Below, piece after piece: positions 1 through 7,798 of a stretch of DNA of 64,000 nt (position 1 is the stretch's first letter; every line of letters starts with the position of its first letter). The translations under genes were made by a program, and so were the position numbers. The stretch is from the NCBI RefSeq assembly GCF_004366035.1, contig NZ_SOEE01000014.1:1-64000 (forward strand). The letters are read 5' to 3'. The DNA comes from Cytobacillus oceanisediminis. Its GTDB lineage: Bacteria; Bacillota; Bacilli; Bacillales; Cytobacillaceae. Under the pieces are notes generated by a model that was not told where the DNA came from, did no database searches, and saw nothing but the letters and a program-made list of their open reading frames with translations.

Positions 1-80
1 TCCCATCTGTCCGCTCGACTTGCATGTATTAGGCACGCCGCCAGCGTTCGTCCTGAGCCAGGATCAAACTCTCCATATAA
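1..80 (-). rRNA. rrs: 16S rRNA, 5' end only (runs off the window)
   Basis: Read on the minus strand, the first 80 bases match the universal 5' end of bacterial 16S rRNA: GGAGAGTTTGATCCTGGCTC, then the AACGCTGGCGGCGTGCCTAA stretch and the Bacillus-type continuation into GTCGAGCGGACAG. The mature 5' end is placed at about base 80 by alignment with the B. subtilis start. The rest lies outside the window. It is downstream of the tRNA cluster and probably co-transcribed with it. Confidence 0.95.
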
Positions 81-177
81 GAGTTGATTAAGCTCATAAG
101 TTGTCTTTTCAAAAAAGACTAATGATTTAACGTTGACGTTTTTGTTCGTTCAGTTTTCAAAGATCAATCAGTAAGTT

Positions 178-251
178 TGGAGCGGGTGAAGGGAATCGAA
201 CCCTCATCATCAGCTTGGAAGGCTGAGGTTTTACCACTAAACTACACCCGC
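178..251 (-). tRNA. tRNA-Gly (anticodon TCC)
   Basis: Cloverleaf read on the minus strand, with acceptor stem GCGGGTG/CACCCGC, anticodon loop CTTCCAA and an encoded CCA end at 178-180. It is the last tRNA before the 16S gene. Confidence 0.95.
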
Positions 252-272
252 ATATAATTATCGTTTCCCGAA

Positions 273-349
273 TGGTCGGGAAGACAGGATTCGAACCTGC
301 GACCCCTTGGTCCCAAACCAAGTGCTCTACCAAGCTGAGCTACTCCCCG
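273..349 (-). tRNA. tRNA-Pro (anticodon TGG)
   Basis: Acceptor CGGGGAG/CTTCCCG, anticodon loop TTTGGGA and encoded CCA at 273-275. Confidence 0.95.
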
Positions 350-354
350 TAATA

Positions 355-431
355 TGGCGCGCCCGAGAGGAGTCGAACCCCTAACCTTTTGATCCGTAGT
401 CAAACGCTCTATCCAATTGAGCTACGGGCGC
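355..431 (-). tRNA. tRNA-Arg (anticodon ACG)
   Basis: Acceptor GCGCCCG/CGGGCGC, anticodon loop CTACGGA and encoded CCA at 355-357. The A34 is normally edited to inosine by TadA, so this tRNA reads CGU, CGC and CGA. It is also the kind of tRNA that should be sensed by the CGC specifier of the argS T-box at 44211-44480. Confidence 0.95.
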
Positions 432-491
432 ATCTTTTAAAAGCAACTCTTATATTATATCAACATGAAATTCAAATGTCAACAACTTTTT

Positions 492-577
<86 letters not shown>

Positions 578-636
578 TTAATGAAGCGACAAGTAACATC
601 ATACCAAAACGTAGTACTTATCTCAATGGTAATTAA

Positions 637-721
637 TGGTGCGGGTGAAGGGAGTCGAACCCCCACGCCTTGCGGCGCCAGATCCTAAGTCTGGTGCGTC
701 TGCCAATTCCGCCACACCCGC
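637..721 (-). tRNA. tRNA-Leu (anticodon TAG)
   Basis: Class II tRNA with acceptor GCGGGTG/CACCCGC, anticodon loop CTTAGGA and encoded CCA at 637-639. Confidence 0.95.
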
Positions 722-736
722 AATATGAAATTAAAA

Positions 737-812
737 TGGTGAGCCATGAAGGACTCGAACCTTCGACCCTCTGATTAAAAGTCAGATGCTCTACCGACTG
801 AGCTAATGGCTC
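737..812 (-). tRNA. tRNA-Lys (anticodon TTT)
   Basis: Starts GAGCCATTAGCTCAG, anticodon loop CTTTTAA, encoded CCA at 737-739. Confidence 0.95.
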
Positions 813-820
813 ATCAAAAA

Positions 821-895
821 TGGCTGGGCTAGCAGGATTCGAACCTGCGAGTGACGGAGTCAAAGTCCGGTGCCTTACCGCTTGGCTATAGCCCA
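821..895 (-). tRNA. tRNA-Gln (anticodon TTG)
   Basis: Starts TGGGCTATAGCCAAG, anticodon loop CTTTGAC, encoded CCA at 821-823. Confidence 0.95.
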
Positions 896-903
896 ATAAC
901 AAA

Positions 904-979
904 TGGCGGTCCCGACGGGAATCGAACCCGCGATCTCCTGCGTGACAGGCAGGCATGTTAACCGCTACACCACGGGACC
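904..979 (-). tRNA. tRNA-Asp (anticodon GTC)
   Basis: Acceptor GGTCCCG/CGGGACC, anticodon loop CTGTCAC, encoded CCA at 904-906. Confidence 0.95.
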
Positions 980-1010
980 ATCCACATAAAACCGTCGGAA
1001 ACAAAAAAAG

Positions 1011-1082
1011 TGACCCGTACGGGATTCGAACCCGTGTTACCGCCGTGAAAGGGCGGTGTCTTAACCGCTTGACCAACGGGCC
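1011..1082 (-). tRNA. tRNA-Glu (anticodon TTC)
   Basis: Acceptor GGCCCGT/ACGGGTC, anticodon loop CTTTCAC, discriminator A at 1011. It is the only tRNA of the eleven without an encoded CCA: the discriminator is followed by CT and a run of T, so the CCA end must be added by the nucleotidyltransferase. Confidence 0.95.
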
Positions 1083-1097
1083 ATTGTGAGAATTTTC

Positions 1098-1188
1098 TGG
1101 CGGAGAAGGAGGGATTTGAACCCTCGCGCCGCTTACGCGACCTACACCCTTAGCAGGGGCGCCTCTTCAGCCACTTGAGTACTTCCCC
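1098..1188 (-). tRNA. tRNA-Ser (anticodon GCT)
   Basis: Class II tRNA with acceptor GGGGAAG/CTTCTCC, anticodon GCT, long variable arm and encoded CCA at 1098-1100. Confidence 0.93.
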
Positions 1189-1193
1189 AAATA

Positions 1194-1268
1194 TGGCTCC
1201 GCAGGCAGGATTCGAACCTGCGACCGTTCGGTTAACAGCCGAATGCTCTACCACTGAGCTACTGCGGA
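1194..1268 (-). tRNA. tRNA-Asn (anticodon GTT)
   Basis: Acceptor TCCGCAG/CTGCGGA, anticodon loop CTGTTAA, encoded CCA at 1194-1196. It is the first tRNA of the cluster. Confidence 0.95.
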
Positions 1269-1319
1269 ATAATAATAAACTTTATCGATAAAACACTTAA
1301 CATCTTATCGACTCTTCAT

Positions 1320-1348
1320 ATTATAAGGACGCAGGCTATAAAAGTCAA
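1320..1348 (-). promoter_or_regulatory. Sigma-A promoter of the tRNA-16S cluster
   Basis: On the minus strand TTGACT (1343-1348), a 17-bp spacer and a perfect TATAAT (1320-1325), about 50 bp before tRNA-Asn. It is the only strong promoter seen ahead of the eleven tRNA genes and the 16S gene. Confidence 0.8.
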
Positions 1349-1421
1349 GCTTGTTTTTAGAAGAATTTATTAGCCGTTTATCCTGTTTTGTCCTGCGACA
1401 ATTATTAAATATAAAGTGAAC

Positions 1422-1895
1422 TTAATCTAATGTCAATTCTTTTTTTAAAACTAATTTCCCCTTGCATTTACCGCAAACATATTTCTTCGTATCAACTATT
1501 CTTTTTCTTTGATAAGTTTGACGGCAATCCTTACACATATAAACAAGAATCTTAGCAGATCTATTTGTTTTTGGACGATCAGGCAAGGCCGAACAAAATC
1601 GGGGTGCTCCCACTTTTTTCATTAGCAATCTGAAATCCTGATCGCGATGTTTATATCCTTTTCCTTCTAAATGCAAATGATAATGACATAGCTCATGTTT
1701 AATAATTCCTTCTAATTCTTTGGCCCCAAGCTGCTCATAATACTTTTTGTTTATTTCAACATGATGTGATATCAGCATATATCTTCCGCCAGTCGACCTG
1801 AGGCGCGAATTAAAATAAGCCTGATGGCGAAAGGGCTTGCCAAAGCTTTCTAAAGATATCTTTTCAACAAGTGTCTGAAGCTCCTGGTCATTCAT
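1422..1895 (-). CDS. sprT: SprT-family zinc metalloprotease-like protein
   Basis: A 157-residue SprT-like protein, equivalent to YdcK of B. subtilis. The zinc-protease motif HELCH is at residues 67-71 (KHELCHYHLH). The C-terminus holds a zinc ribbon with Cys pairs near residues 121/124 and 141/144. Family members resemble the eukaryotic Spartan protease of DNA-protein crosslink repair, but the bacterial role is not established. It lies between tex/cmpA and the tRNA cluster, as in B. subtilis. Family assignment is firm and function is open. Confidence 0.9.
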   Translation of the reverse strand: MNDQELQTLVEKISLESFGKPFRHQAYFNSRLRSTGGRYMLISHHVEINKKYYEQLGAKELEGIIKHELCHYHLHLEGKGYKHRDQDFRLLMKKVGAPRFCSALPDRPKTNRSAKILVYMCKDCRQTYQRKRIVDTKKYVCGKCKGKLVLKKELTLD

Positions 1896-2030
1896 AAAAA
1901 TGTTTTTCCTCTCTTATCGTAAACATGACAACCTATTATAGCATACATTATATATACCTTTTATAGCTCTGAACTCGCTTTGCTGCCCAAGGGAGCGATC
2001 ATCAGATTCCAATCACGGGAGGTAATTCAG

Positions 2031-2144
2031 ATGCCTGTATGGTTTCAAAATCAAATCCAGCGTGCTTTTTATGAAAAGGACCGCTATCAGATCAAACTGC
2101 TGAATCAGTGCTGGTTTTTCTATAGGAAGAAACACTGCTCATAA
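2031..2144 (+). CDS. cmpA: Cortex morphogenetic protein CmpA (37 aa)
   Basis: A 37-codon ORF starting MPVWFQNQIQRAFYEKDRYQ and ending in the CWFFYRKKHCS segment, preceded by a good Shine-Dalgarno (GGGAGGT, about 8 bases before ATG). Length, sequence and position between ydcK (sprT) and ydcI (tex) match CmpA of B. subtilis, a sporulation protein. From the literature, CmpA acts with ClpXP in quality control of coat assembly, directing removal of defective SpoIVA. It is transcribed on the plus strand against its neighbours. Too short for most gene callers, so it is often missed. Confidence 0.85.
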   Translation: MPVWFQNQIQRAFYEKDRYQIKLLNQCWFFYRKKHCS

Positions 2145-2206
2145 AATATGGCGAGCCTGAGATATACCCGCTTAAATCAGCTACAGCCCTTTATAAACCT
2201 TACAAG

Positions 2207-2258
2207 CATAGGCCAAATCACGCTAGAAATATTAATTTCCGTCGTGATTTGGCTTATG
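2207..2258. repeat. Long hairpin between convergent cmpA and tex
   Basis: A 16-bp inverted repeat (2207-2222 with 2243-2258, one G-U pair) encloses a second 5-bp stem (GAAAT/ATTTC). There is no T tract on either strand, so it is not a classic terminator. Its place between the 3' ends of cmpA (plus) and tex (minus) suggests 3'-end protection or bidirectional termination by structure. Confidence 0.6.
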
Positions 2259-2304
2259 ACTCGAAGAACTAGCTTTTTAACCCAGCAAAACAAAGGAATG
2301 TAAT

Positions 2305-4479
2305 TTAGTTAGGCCCAAGCATAGTTAAGGCAACTCTTCCCTTGTGCTTATCAACAGAGTCAACCCAGACCGTTACTACATCCCCAACGGACACGACATC
2401 CAGCGGGTGTTTGACAAATTGGCGGCTAAGTTTGGATATATGAACAAGGCCATCCTGTTTGACTCCGATATCAACAAATGCACCAAAGTCGACAACATTT
2501 CTCACTGTCCCTTGAAGCTCCATCCCTTCCTGCAGATCTTCAAGTTTCAGCACTTCTTTCTTTAGCAGCGGCTTTGGCAGCTCATCACGCGGATCCCTTT
2601 CAGGTCTCATTAAGGCATCGATAATATCTCTCAGTGTAAGTTCACCAATTTCAAGCTCCCGGGCTGCCTGGCTGATATTTATGCCTTTTAGAGCTTCCCT
2701 TAATGATAGTGTTCCAAGGTCACTGGATTTAAAGCCGAGATTAGCAAGCAATTTATTTACTACTGCATACGTTTCCGGGTGGATTCCAGTCCGGTCCAGA
2801 GATTCTTTCCCATCGATAATCCGCAGGAAGCCAATTGCCTGTTCATAGGTTTTGGCCCCAAGGCGCGGAATCTTTTTCAGCTGCTTGCGGTCTGTAAATT
2901 TCCCTTCTTCTTCCCGTTTCTTGATTATATTCACAGCAACTGTTTTTGAAAGGCCAGCTACATGCTGCAGCAATGAAGATGACGCTGTATTTACATTGAC
3001 ACCCACTTGGTTTACCGCTGTCTCTACAACAAAAGAGAGTGATTCTGTCAGCTTTTTCTGGGATACGTCATGCTGATATTGACCAACCCCCACGGACTTG
3101 GGATCAATCTTAACCAATTCTGCAAGAGGATCCTGGAGGCGGCGGGCGATGGATACGGCACTTCTTTCTTCTACCTGGAAATCAGGAAACTCTTCTCTGG
3201 CCAGGTCTGAGGCAGAATATACGCTCGCCCCTGCTTCATTGACAATTAGGTAGAATATCTCCTCTTTCATGTCCTTTAAAATGTCAGCGATGAACTGCTC
3301 GGTTTCCCTTGAGGCGGTTCCATTGCCGATGGCAACCATTTCTACTTTGTATGTGTTTAGAATATGAACTACTTTCTCTCGTGCTTGTTTCGTTTTGGAA
3401 ACAGGCGGATGCGGATATATGACACCGATATCAAGTACTTTTCCTGTTTCATCTACAACAGCCAGCTTGCAGCCAGTTCTGTAGGCAGGGTCTACACCCA
3501 GTACCACCTTGCCTTTTAACGGGGGCTGAAGCAGAAGTTTTCTGAGATTTTCAGAAAAAATCATGATTGCCTGTTCTTCTGCTTTTTCAGTTAGTTCATT
3601 GCGGATTTCACGTTCAATCGAAGGCATAATCAGACGCTTGTATCCATCTTCAATGGCTTCCTTTACAAGTGCCCCTGCAGGGGAGCGTTCATCCTTTACC
3701 CACTTTTTATACAAGTACTTTAAAATAAATTCGGTATTTGGCTTAATGTTAATCCTTAAAACTTCTTCTTTTTCACCGCGGTTTAATGCAAGTGTGCGGT
3801 GTGGAACAATCTTGCTCACTGGTTCCTCATACTCGTAGTACATTTCATAAACGCCTTTTTCGTCAATCTCTTTATTCTTCACAGATGACTCAATAGTTCC
3901 CTTTTTGGCTGTTTCCATACGGATCCATTTTCTGCTTTCTGCTTCATCTGATGCCCATTCTGCGATAATATCTTTCGCTCCAGCAATTGCCTCTTCCGTT
4001 GTGGCTACTTCGTTTTCATCAGATAAGAACTCTTTCGCCTTTTCAGCAGGGGTTTCATTAAGGGGAAAGGTGAGAAGCCATTCAGCAAACGGTTCAAGCC
4101 CTTTTTCCTTTGCTGCAGTTGCTTTTGTGCGGCGCTTTTGCTTGTATGGCCGGTATAAGTCCTCTACCTCCTGCAGCTTCACCGCTTTTTCAATGTTGGA
4201 TTTTAGCTCTTCTGTCAACTTGCCCTGTTCTTCAATTAAGCGGACTACCTCTTCTTTACGCTGATTGAGATTTTGTATGTATTGCCAGCGCTCCATGATA
4301 TCCCGAATTTGAACTTCATCCAGTGCACCTGTCTGTTCTTTTCTGTATCGGGCAATGAACGGGACTGTGTTCCCTTCTTCCAATAAGCTGATTGTGTTTT
4401 TTACTTGTTTAATGGCTATGGATAATTCTTCAGCGATTAGGTTTAGTACTTGATTTTGTCTATCCAATGTTTTTTCCAA
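2305..4479 (-). CDS. tex: Tex-family RNA-binding transcription accessory protein
   Basis: About 724 residues with the Tex architecture: helical N-terminal domain, an YqgF/RNase-H-like domain in the middle (VVLGVDPAYRTGCKLAVVD), helix-hairpin-helix segments (KKIPRLGAKTYEQAIGFLRI) and a C-terminal S1 domain (LQGTVRNVVDFGAFVDIGV). Equivalent to B. subtilis YdcI. Tex proteins bind nucleic acid and influence transcription; the exact task here is unknown. I prefer the TTG start at 4477-4479 because GGAGG lies 7 bases upstream. An in-frame ATG at 4485 sits almost on the Shine-Dalgarno. It is downstream of the sigB operon terminator. Confidence 0.93.
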   Translation of the reverse strand: MEKTLDRQNQVLNLIAEELSIAIKQVKNTISLLEEGNTVPFIARYRKEQTGALDEVQIRDIMERWQYIQNLNQRKEEVVRLIEEQGKLTEELKSNIEKAVKLQEVEDLYRPYKQKRRTKATAAKEKGLEPFAEWLLTFPLNETPAEKAKEFLSDENEVATTEEAIAGAKDIIAEWASDEAESRKWIRMETAKKGTIESSVKNKEIDEKGVYEMYYEYEEPVSKIVPHRTLALNRGEKEEVLRINIKPNTEFILKYLYKKWVKDERSPAGALVKEAIEDGYKRLIMPSIEREIRNELTEKAEEQAIMIFSENLRKLLLQPPLKGKVVLGVDPAYRTGCKLAVVDETGKVLDIGVIYPHPPVSKTKQAREKVVHILNTYKVEMVAIGNGTASRETEQFIADILKDMKEEIFYLIVNEAGASVYSASDLAREEFPDFQVEERSAVSIARRLQDPLAELVKIDPKSVGVGQYQHDVSQKKLTESLSFVVETAVNQVGVNVNTASSSLLQHVAGLSKTVAVNIIKKREEEGKFTDRKQLKKIPRLGAKTYEQAIGFLRIIDGKESLDRTGIHPETYAVVNKLLANLGFKSSDLGTLSLREALKGINISQAARELEIGELTLRDIIDALMRPERDPRDELPKPLLKKEVLKLEDLQEGMELQGTVRNVVDFGAFVDIGVKQDGLVHISKLSRQFVKHPLDVVSVGDVVTVWVDSVDKHKGRVALTMLGPN

Positions 4480-4525
4480 GATCATTCCTCCATCATAGAG
4501 TCTCACATTTCATTTTATCAAAAAG

Positions 4526-4561
4526 AAAAACAAAAAGCTTACCCTGTTCTAGAGTAAGCTT
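4526..4561 (-). terminator. Terminator of the sigB operon
   Basis: Stem AAGCTTAC/GTAAGCTT (4535-4542 with 4554-4561) followed on the minus strand by a T-rich run. The hairpin overlaps the last codons of rsbX. Confidence 0.75.
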
Positions 4562-5145
4562 CCAAGTATGAAAGTAGCATCATCTGAAGTAGATGGATAC
4601 TGCTTTTTTATATCTTCCGAGATAAGGTCAATAGGGAGAAATGCTTTCAGCAAAGATTTAACCCCTTGAATATTCAAGCCATCTGAGTATATCAAAAACT
4701 TAGATTCCGCTTCATACGTAAACCGCTGGGTATGAAACACCTGCGGCCTTCCTGACAGATATCCAGTTACAGGCAGGGGATAGGTGAGTTTTCCAGTAGA
4801 CGAATACAGGAAAAACCGAATATTCCCTACACAGCTGTATACAAATTCCCTGGAGGCAAAATGGACTTTAAACAGTGCTACTGCTGCTCCTCTTTTTTGT
4901 AAAAGAACATCGTTGCAAAGCTTCATGAGCGTATCTACATCTTTCTCATGATGCTGCTCTACGACAGAAACAACAGCAGAAGAAGCTTCGTACGCGAATT
5001 CCCCGCTTCCAAGGCCATCTGCCAGCACACATACAAAGTATTCATCAGTTGCAGTGAAGTAATATCCATCACCGCAAAAAGCTTTGCCATCTTTAGCTGT
5101 CTGGTGAGCAATCACTTCGATGTTATCCCCAACCAATTTGGTCAT
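4549..5145 (-). CDS. rsbX: RsbX, PP2C-type phosphatase of the sigma-B stressosome
   Basis: A 198-residue PP2C-like serine phosphatase. In B. subtilis RsbX resets the stressosome by removing phosphates from RsbS and RsbR. The metal-binding segments CVLADGLGSGEFA and FLIYSDG are visible. The start codon overlaps the sigB stop as ATGA, with GGAG 8 bases upstream of ATG 5143-5145; an upstream in-frame start at 5154 is less well placed. It is the last gene of the operon, read from both the operon promoter and the internal sigma-B promoter. Confidence 0.93.
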   Translation of the reverse strand: MTKLVGDNIEVIAHQTAKDGKAFCGDGYYFTATDEYFVCVLADGLGSGEFAYEASSAVVSVVEQHHEKDVDTLMKLCNDVLLQKRGAAVALFKVHFASREFVYSCVGNIRFFLYSSTGKLTYPLPVTGYLSGRPQVFHTQRFTYEAESKFLIYSDGLNIQGVKSLLKAFLPIDLISEDIKKQYPSTSDDATFILGSLL

Positions 5146-5936
5146 GAAAGGCACTCCGAGTTATTTGTTTCAGAGTGGATCGCTTCCTGAAGCTTTTTGA
5201 TTGCACGGCGCTGAAGTCTCGAGACATGCATCTGGGAAATCCCCAGTTTATCTCCAGCTTCTTTTTGGCTCATATTCTCAAGATATGTGTATTGTATAAT
5301 TAATTTCTCTCTCTCAGACAGGACATGCAGGACTTTTTCAAGAACAAGCATTTGATTTACTTTTTCATAGCCCATGTCTTCATTTCCGACGATATCCAGT
5401 AATGTGACTGTTCCGCCATCAGAATCAGCCTCGATTGAATGGTCAACAGAAAGCGCCTGATAGCTTTTTCCCATTTCCATTGCTTCGAGCACTTCCTCTT
5501 CAGATACACCAAGCACATCGGCTATTTCGTCCACTCTTGGAGACCTATGAAGTTCTGTTGTCAGCTCTTCAACGGTCGCTTTAATTTTTGGGCCTAATTC
5601 CTTTATGCGGCGCGGAACATGAACGCTCCAGGTTTTATCCCTTAAAAAGCGCTTAATTTCGCCGATAATCGTAGGAACTGCAAAGGCCTCAAACGTTTTG
5701 CCAAAAGACTCATCATATCGGCGGATAGCCCCTAATAAGCCGATAATGCCCACCTGGACAATATCCTCATGATAAGATCTTCCCTTTGAGTACTTCCGGG
5801 CAATGGCTTCAACTAAATTCTGATATTGAAGTACCAGGGCGTTTTGAGCTTCTTCATCCTGGTGAAGCTGGTAGGCTTTGATTAAAGCATTTGTTTCTTC
5901 TTTGGATTTTTGGTTAGGTTGAGATTGTTTTTGCAT
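5142..5936 (-). CDS. sigB: RNA polymerase sigma factor SigB
   Basis: A 264-residue group 3 sigma factor of the general stress response. Region 2 is visible at DIVQVGIIGLLGAIRRYD and FAVPTIIGEIKRFLRD. Region 4 is visible as SEREKLIIQYTYLENMSQKE followed by the helix-turn-helix GISQMHVSRLQRRAIKKL. It is bound by the anti-sigma RsbW under non-stress conditions. Start ATG has an AGGTGGAG-type Shine-Dalgarno and overlaps the end of rsbW by 23 bases. Identity rests on both sequence and the complete rsb context. Confidence 0.97.
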   Translation of the reverse strand: MQKQSQPNQKSKEETNALIKAYQLHQDEEAQNALVLQYQNLVEAIARKYSKGRSYHEDIVQVGIIGLLGAIRRYDESFGKTFEAFAVPTIIGEIKRFLRDKTWSVHVPRRIKELGPKIKATVEELTTELHRSPRVDEIADVLGVSEEEVLEAMEMGKSYQALSVDHSIEADSDGGTVTLLDIVGNEDMGYEKVNQMLVLEKVLHVLSEREKLIIQYTYLENMSQKEAGDKLGISQMHVSRLQRRAIKKLQEAIHSETNNSECLS

Positions 5937-6387
5937 CCCTCTCCACCTGCTCTCCCTCTAGGTATTTGGTCATGAAGACCGTAACACCCTCTTTGTGATG
6001 AATTCTTACTTCATCCATCAATGTTTCAATCAGGTATAGACCCAAGCCTCCTTCACGCAGGAATTCCACAGAATCAGTCTGGTCGTATGGTCCAATGCCT
6101 TGTCTTGCAGATTGGAAGTCAAAACTTTTTCCGCTGTCTGCGACCATTACTTCAAGACGGTCAGTGTATAAACCGAACCCGATGACTACTTCCCCTTGCT
6201 CATTCTGCTTGTATGCGTGTTGGACTGCATTGGTGCAAGCTTCACTTGTGGCGATTTTAAGATCCTCAATTTCTTCATATGCAAATCCCATTCTGCTGGC
6301 AATCCCTGATAGCGTCAGGCGGATTACTCCAACAAATTCCGGCTTGGCCGGAATTTTCACCTCAATATAATCAAATGGCTCGTTCAT
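5914..6387 (-). CDS. rsbW: Anti-sigma-B factor RsbW (serine kinase)
   Basis: A 157-residue GHKL-fold protein kinase. The N box SEACTNAVQHAYK and the G1 box VADSGKSFD are visible, and a glycine-rich EGGLGLYLIETLMD lies further on. It sequesters SigB or phosphorylates RsbV on its conserved serine, so the partner choice depends on the state of RsbV. Overlaps rsbV by 4 bases (ATGA) and sigB by 23, consistent with translational coupling that keeps the partners in ratio. Confidence 0.96.
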   Translation of the reverse strand: MNEPFDYIEVKIPAKPEFVGVIRLTLSGIASRMGFAYEEIEDLKIATSEACTNAVQHAYKQNEQGEVVIGFGLYTDRLEVMVADSGKSFDFQSARQGIGPYDQTDSVEFLREGGLGLYLIETLMDEVRIHHKEGVTVFMTKYLEGEQVERDAKTIST

Positions 6388-6716
6388 TGTACTCCACCTT
6401 CAATCCCGCTGTTAATATCGATAATATCGGCTAGGCCTGTAATTTCGAAAAGTCTCTTTAAACGGTCCGATAAGCCAACAATCTGGAATTTGCCGTTATT
6501 GGCACGGACATTTTTAAATACACCAACAAATACACCTAAGCCGGTACTATCCATATAAGAGACTTCAGATAGGTTGACCACCATTTCCACGCCTTCTTTT
6601 TCTGTTAAAGGAAAAAGTTCTTCACGGAGTTTAGGTGCTGTGTACGCATCAATTTCTCCGCTTACCATTGCCTCAATCATCATATCATTTTCTTTTACAT
6701 CTATTGTAATATTCAT
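6384..6716 (-). CDS. rsbV: Anti-anti-sigma factor RsbV (STAS)
   Basis: A 110-residue STAS protein. The phosphorylation site lies in SYMDSTGLGVFVG, Ser57 by this numbering (Ser56 in B. subtilis). Dephosphorylated RsbV binds RsbW and frees SigB; RsbU removes the phosphate and RsbW restores it. Preceded by AGAGGTGGG and by its own sigma-B promoter at 6757-6782. Confidence 0.96.
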   Translation of the reverse strand: MNITIDVKENDMMIEAMVSGEIDAYTAPKLREELFPLTEKEGVEMVVNLSEVSYMDSTGLGVFVGVFKNVRANNGKFQIVGLSDRLKRLFEITGLADIIDINSGIEGGVQ

Positions 6717-6756
6717 AACTGACCCACCTCTTTACATGTCAACTGCTTTTTACTAC

Positions 6757-6782
6757 TTACCCGTTCTTAAAACCCGTTAAAC
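6757..6782 (-). promoter_or_regulatory. Internal sigma-B promoter before rsbV
   Basis: On the minus strand GTTTAA (6777-6782), a 14-base spacer and GGGTAA (6757-6762). This fits the sigma-B consensus (GTTTaa - 12 to 15 - GGGtAt) and the position of the known autoregulatory promoter in B. subtilis. The -35 box overlaps the rsbU stop codon. Confidence 0.85.
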
Positions 6783-7787
6783 ATTTCTTTTTAAAATAAT
6801 TAAGGTAAAATCGTCCCGCAATTGAAAATGCTGAAGTTTTTCAAGTTCTTTATATACGCTATTAACAATTTCCTGTGCACTTAAATGAATGTATTTCTTG
6901 ATTAATTCCAGCAATGATTCCTTTTCTATAAACCCTTCTTCTGTACGGCATTCAGTAACCCCATCTGACATTAATATAATCATATCTCCGGGATTTACTC
7001 CTTTTTCGTACTGGCGGTATTTTGTTTTTTTATCAATGCCGAGGAGCAGGCCTTTCGCTGCCAGTTCGGTAAATTCACCTGTCTCAGCCACAAAGAAAAG
7101 TCCTGGTTCGTGTCCGGCAGAACCATAAGAGAACATATGGCTGTTCGTATCATATATTCCATAAAACATAGTAATGAACATCGTTAAATCTACGTTCTGT
7201 TCTACGACCCGATTCAGATTTTCCAGGACGGTTTTAGGGTCATTGCGGTTTTCAGGCAAACTGTCCATGGCATATTTAATCATGGACATACACAAGGCTG
7301 CCGGAAGACCTTTACCAATGACATCAGCAACCGCAATGCTGATCGTGCTGTTTTCATCCTGAACAAAGTGGAAATAATCACCGTTCATATGTTTGGCAGG
7401 TACACTTATGGCACCAATATCCAAACCTTCTACAGAAGGAACCTGCGTCCCAAGCAGGGTTTGCTGGACGTTCGCAGCTATCTCCATTTCTGTCCTGAGT
7501 TCCTGCTGAATATGCTTTAAGTTCTGATGTTCCCGATAGGCAAACCCATAGCCTATCATGACTTCCAGAAGGATATCAAAAGAATGGTGAACATACTCAG
7601 GCAAGTCCGGATAAAGTTCACCCATCAGACTTTTATGAACGCTGATAATCTCTTCAGGAGAGATTTTGTGCTCGATCGACTTCCTGCTGAACTTCTGGCC
7701 TTGATACAAAGCCTGTTCAGATTGTTCTTTAATATAATTCTCAAGAATATCCCGATACTTTGATTCCATCATTTCTCGGAAATCCAT
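6777..7787 (-). CDS. rsbU: RsbU, PP2C phosphatase activating RsbV
   Basis: About 336 residues: an N-terminal four-helix RsbT-binding domain (about 1-110) and a C-terminal PP2C/SpoIIE-type phosphatase domain with MNGDYFHF, VADVIGKGLPAAL and LMSDGVTE metal-ligand motifs. RsbT released from the stressosome activates it to dephosphorylate RsbV-P. The start at ATG 7785-7787 has GGGGGA 7 bases upstream; an in-frame upstream start would overlap rsbT and lacks a Shine-Dalgarno. Confidence 0.95.
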   Translation of the reverse strand: MDFREMMESKYRDILENYIKEQSEQALYQGQKFSRKSIEHKISPEEIISVHKSLMGELYPDLPEYVHHSFDILLEVMIGYGFAYREHQNLKHIQQELRTEMEIAANVQQTLLGTQVPSVEGLDIGAISVPAKHMNGDYFHFVQDENSTISIAVADVIGKGLPAALCMSMIKYAMDSLPENRNDPKTVLENLNRVVEQNVDLTMFITMFYGIYDTNSHMFSYGSAGHEPGLFFVAETGEFTELAAKGLLLGIDKKTKYRQYEKGVNPGDMIILMSDGVTECRTEEGFIEKESLLELIKKYIHLSAQEIVNSVYKELEKLQHFQLRDDFTLIILKRNV

Positions 7788-7798
7788 ACTGCTTCCCC

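Noticed and set aside
633-1076. 147-codon open frame on the minus strand
   Set aside because: It runs through five tRNA genes and has no ribosome binding site; its translation is an artefact of tRNA sequence.
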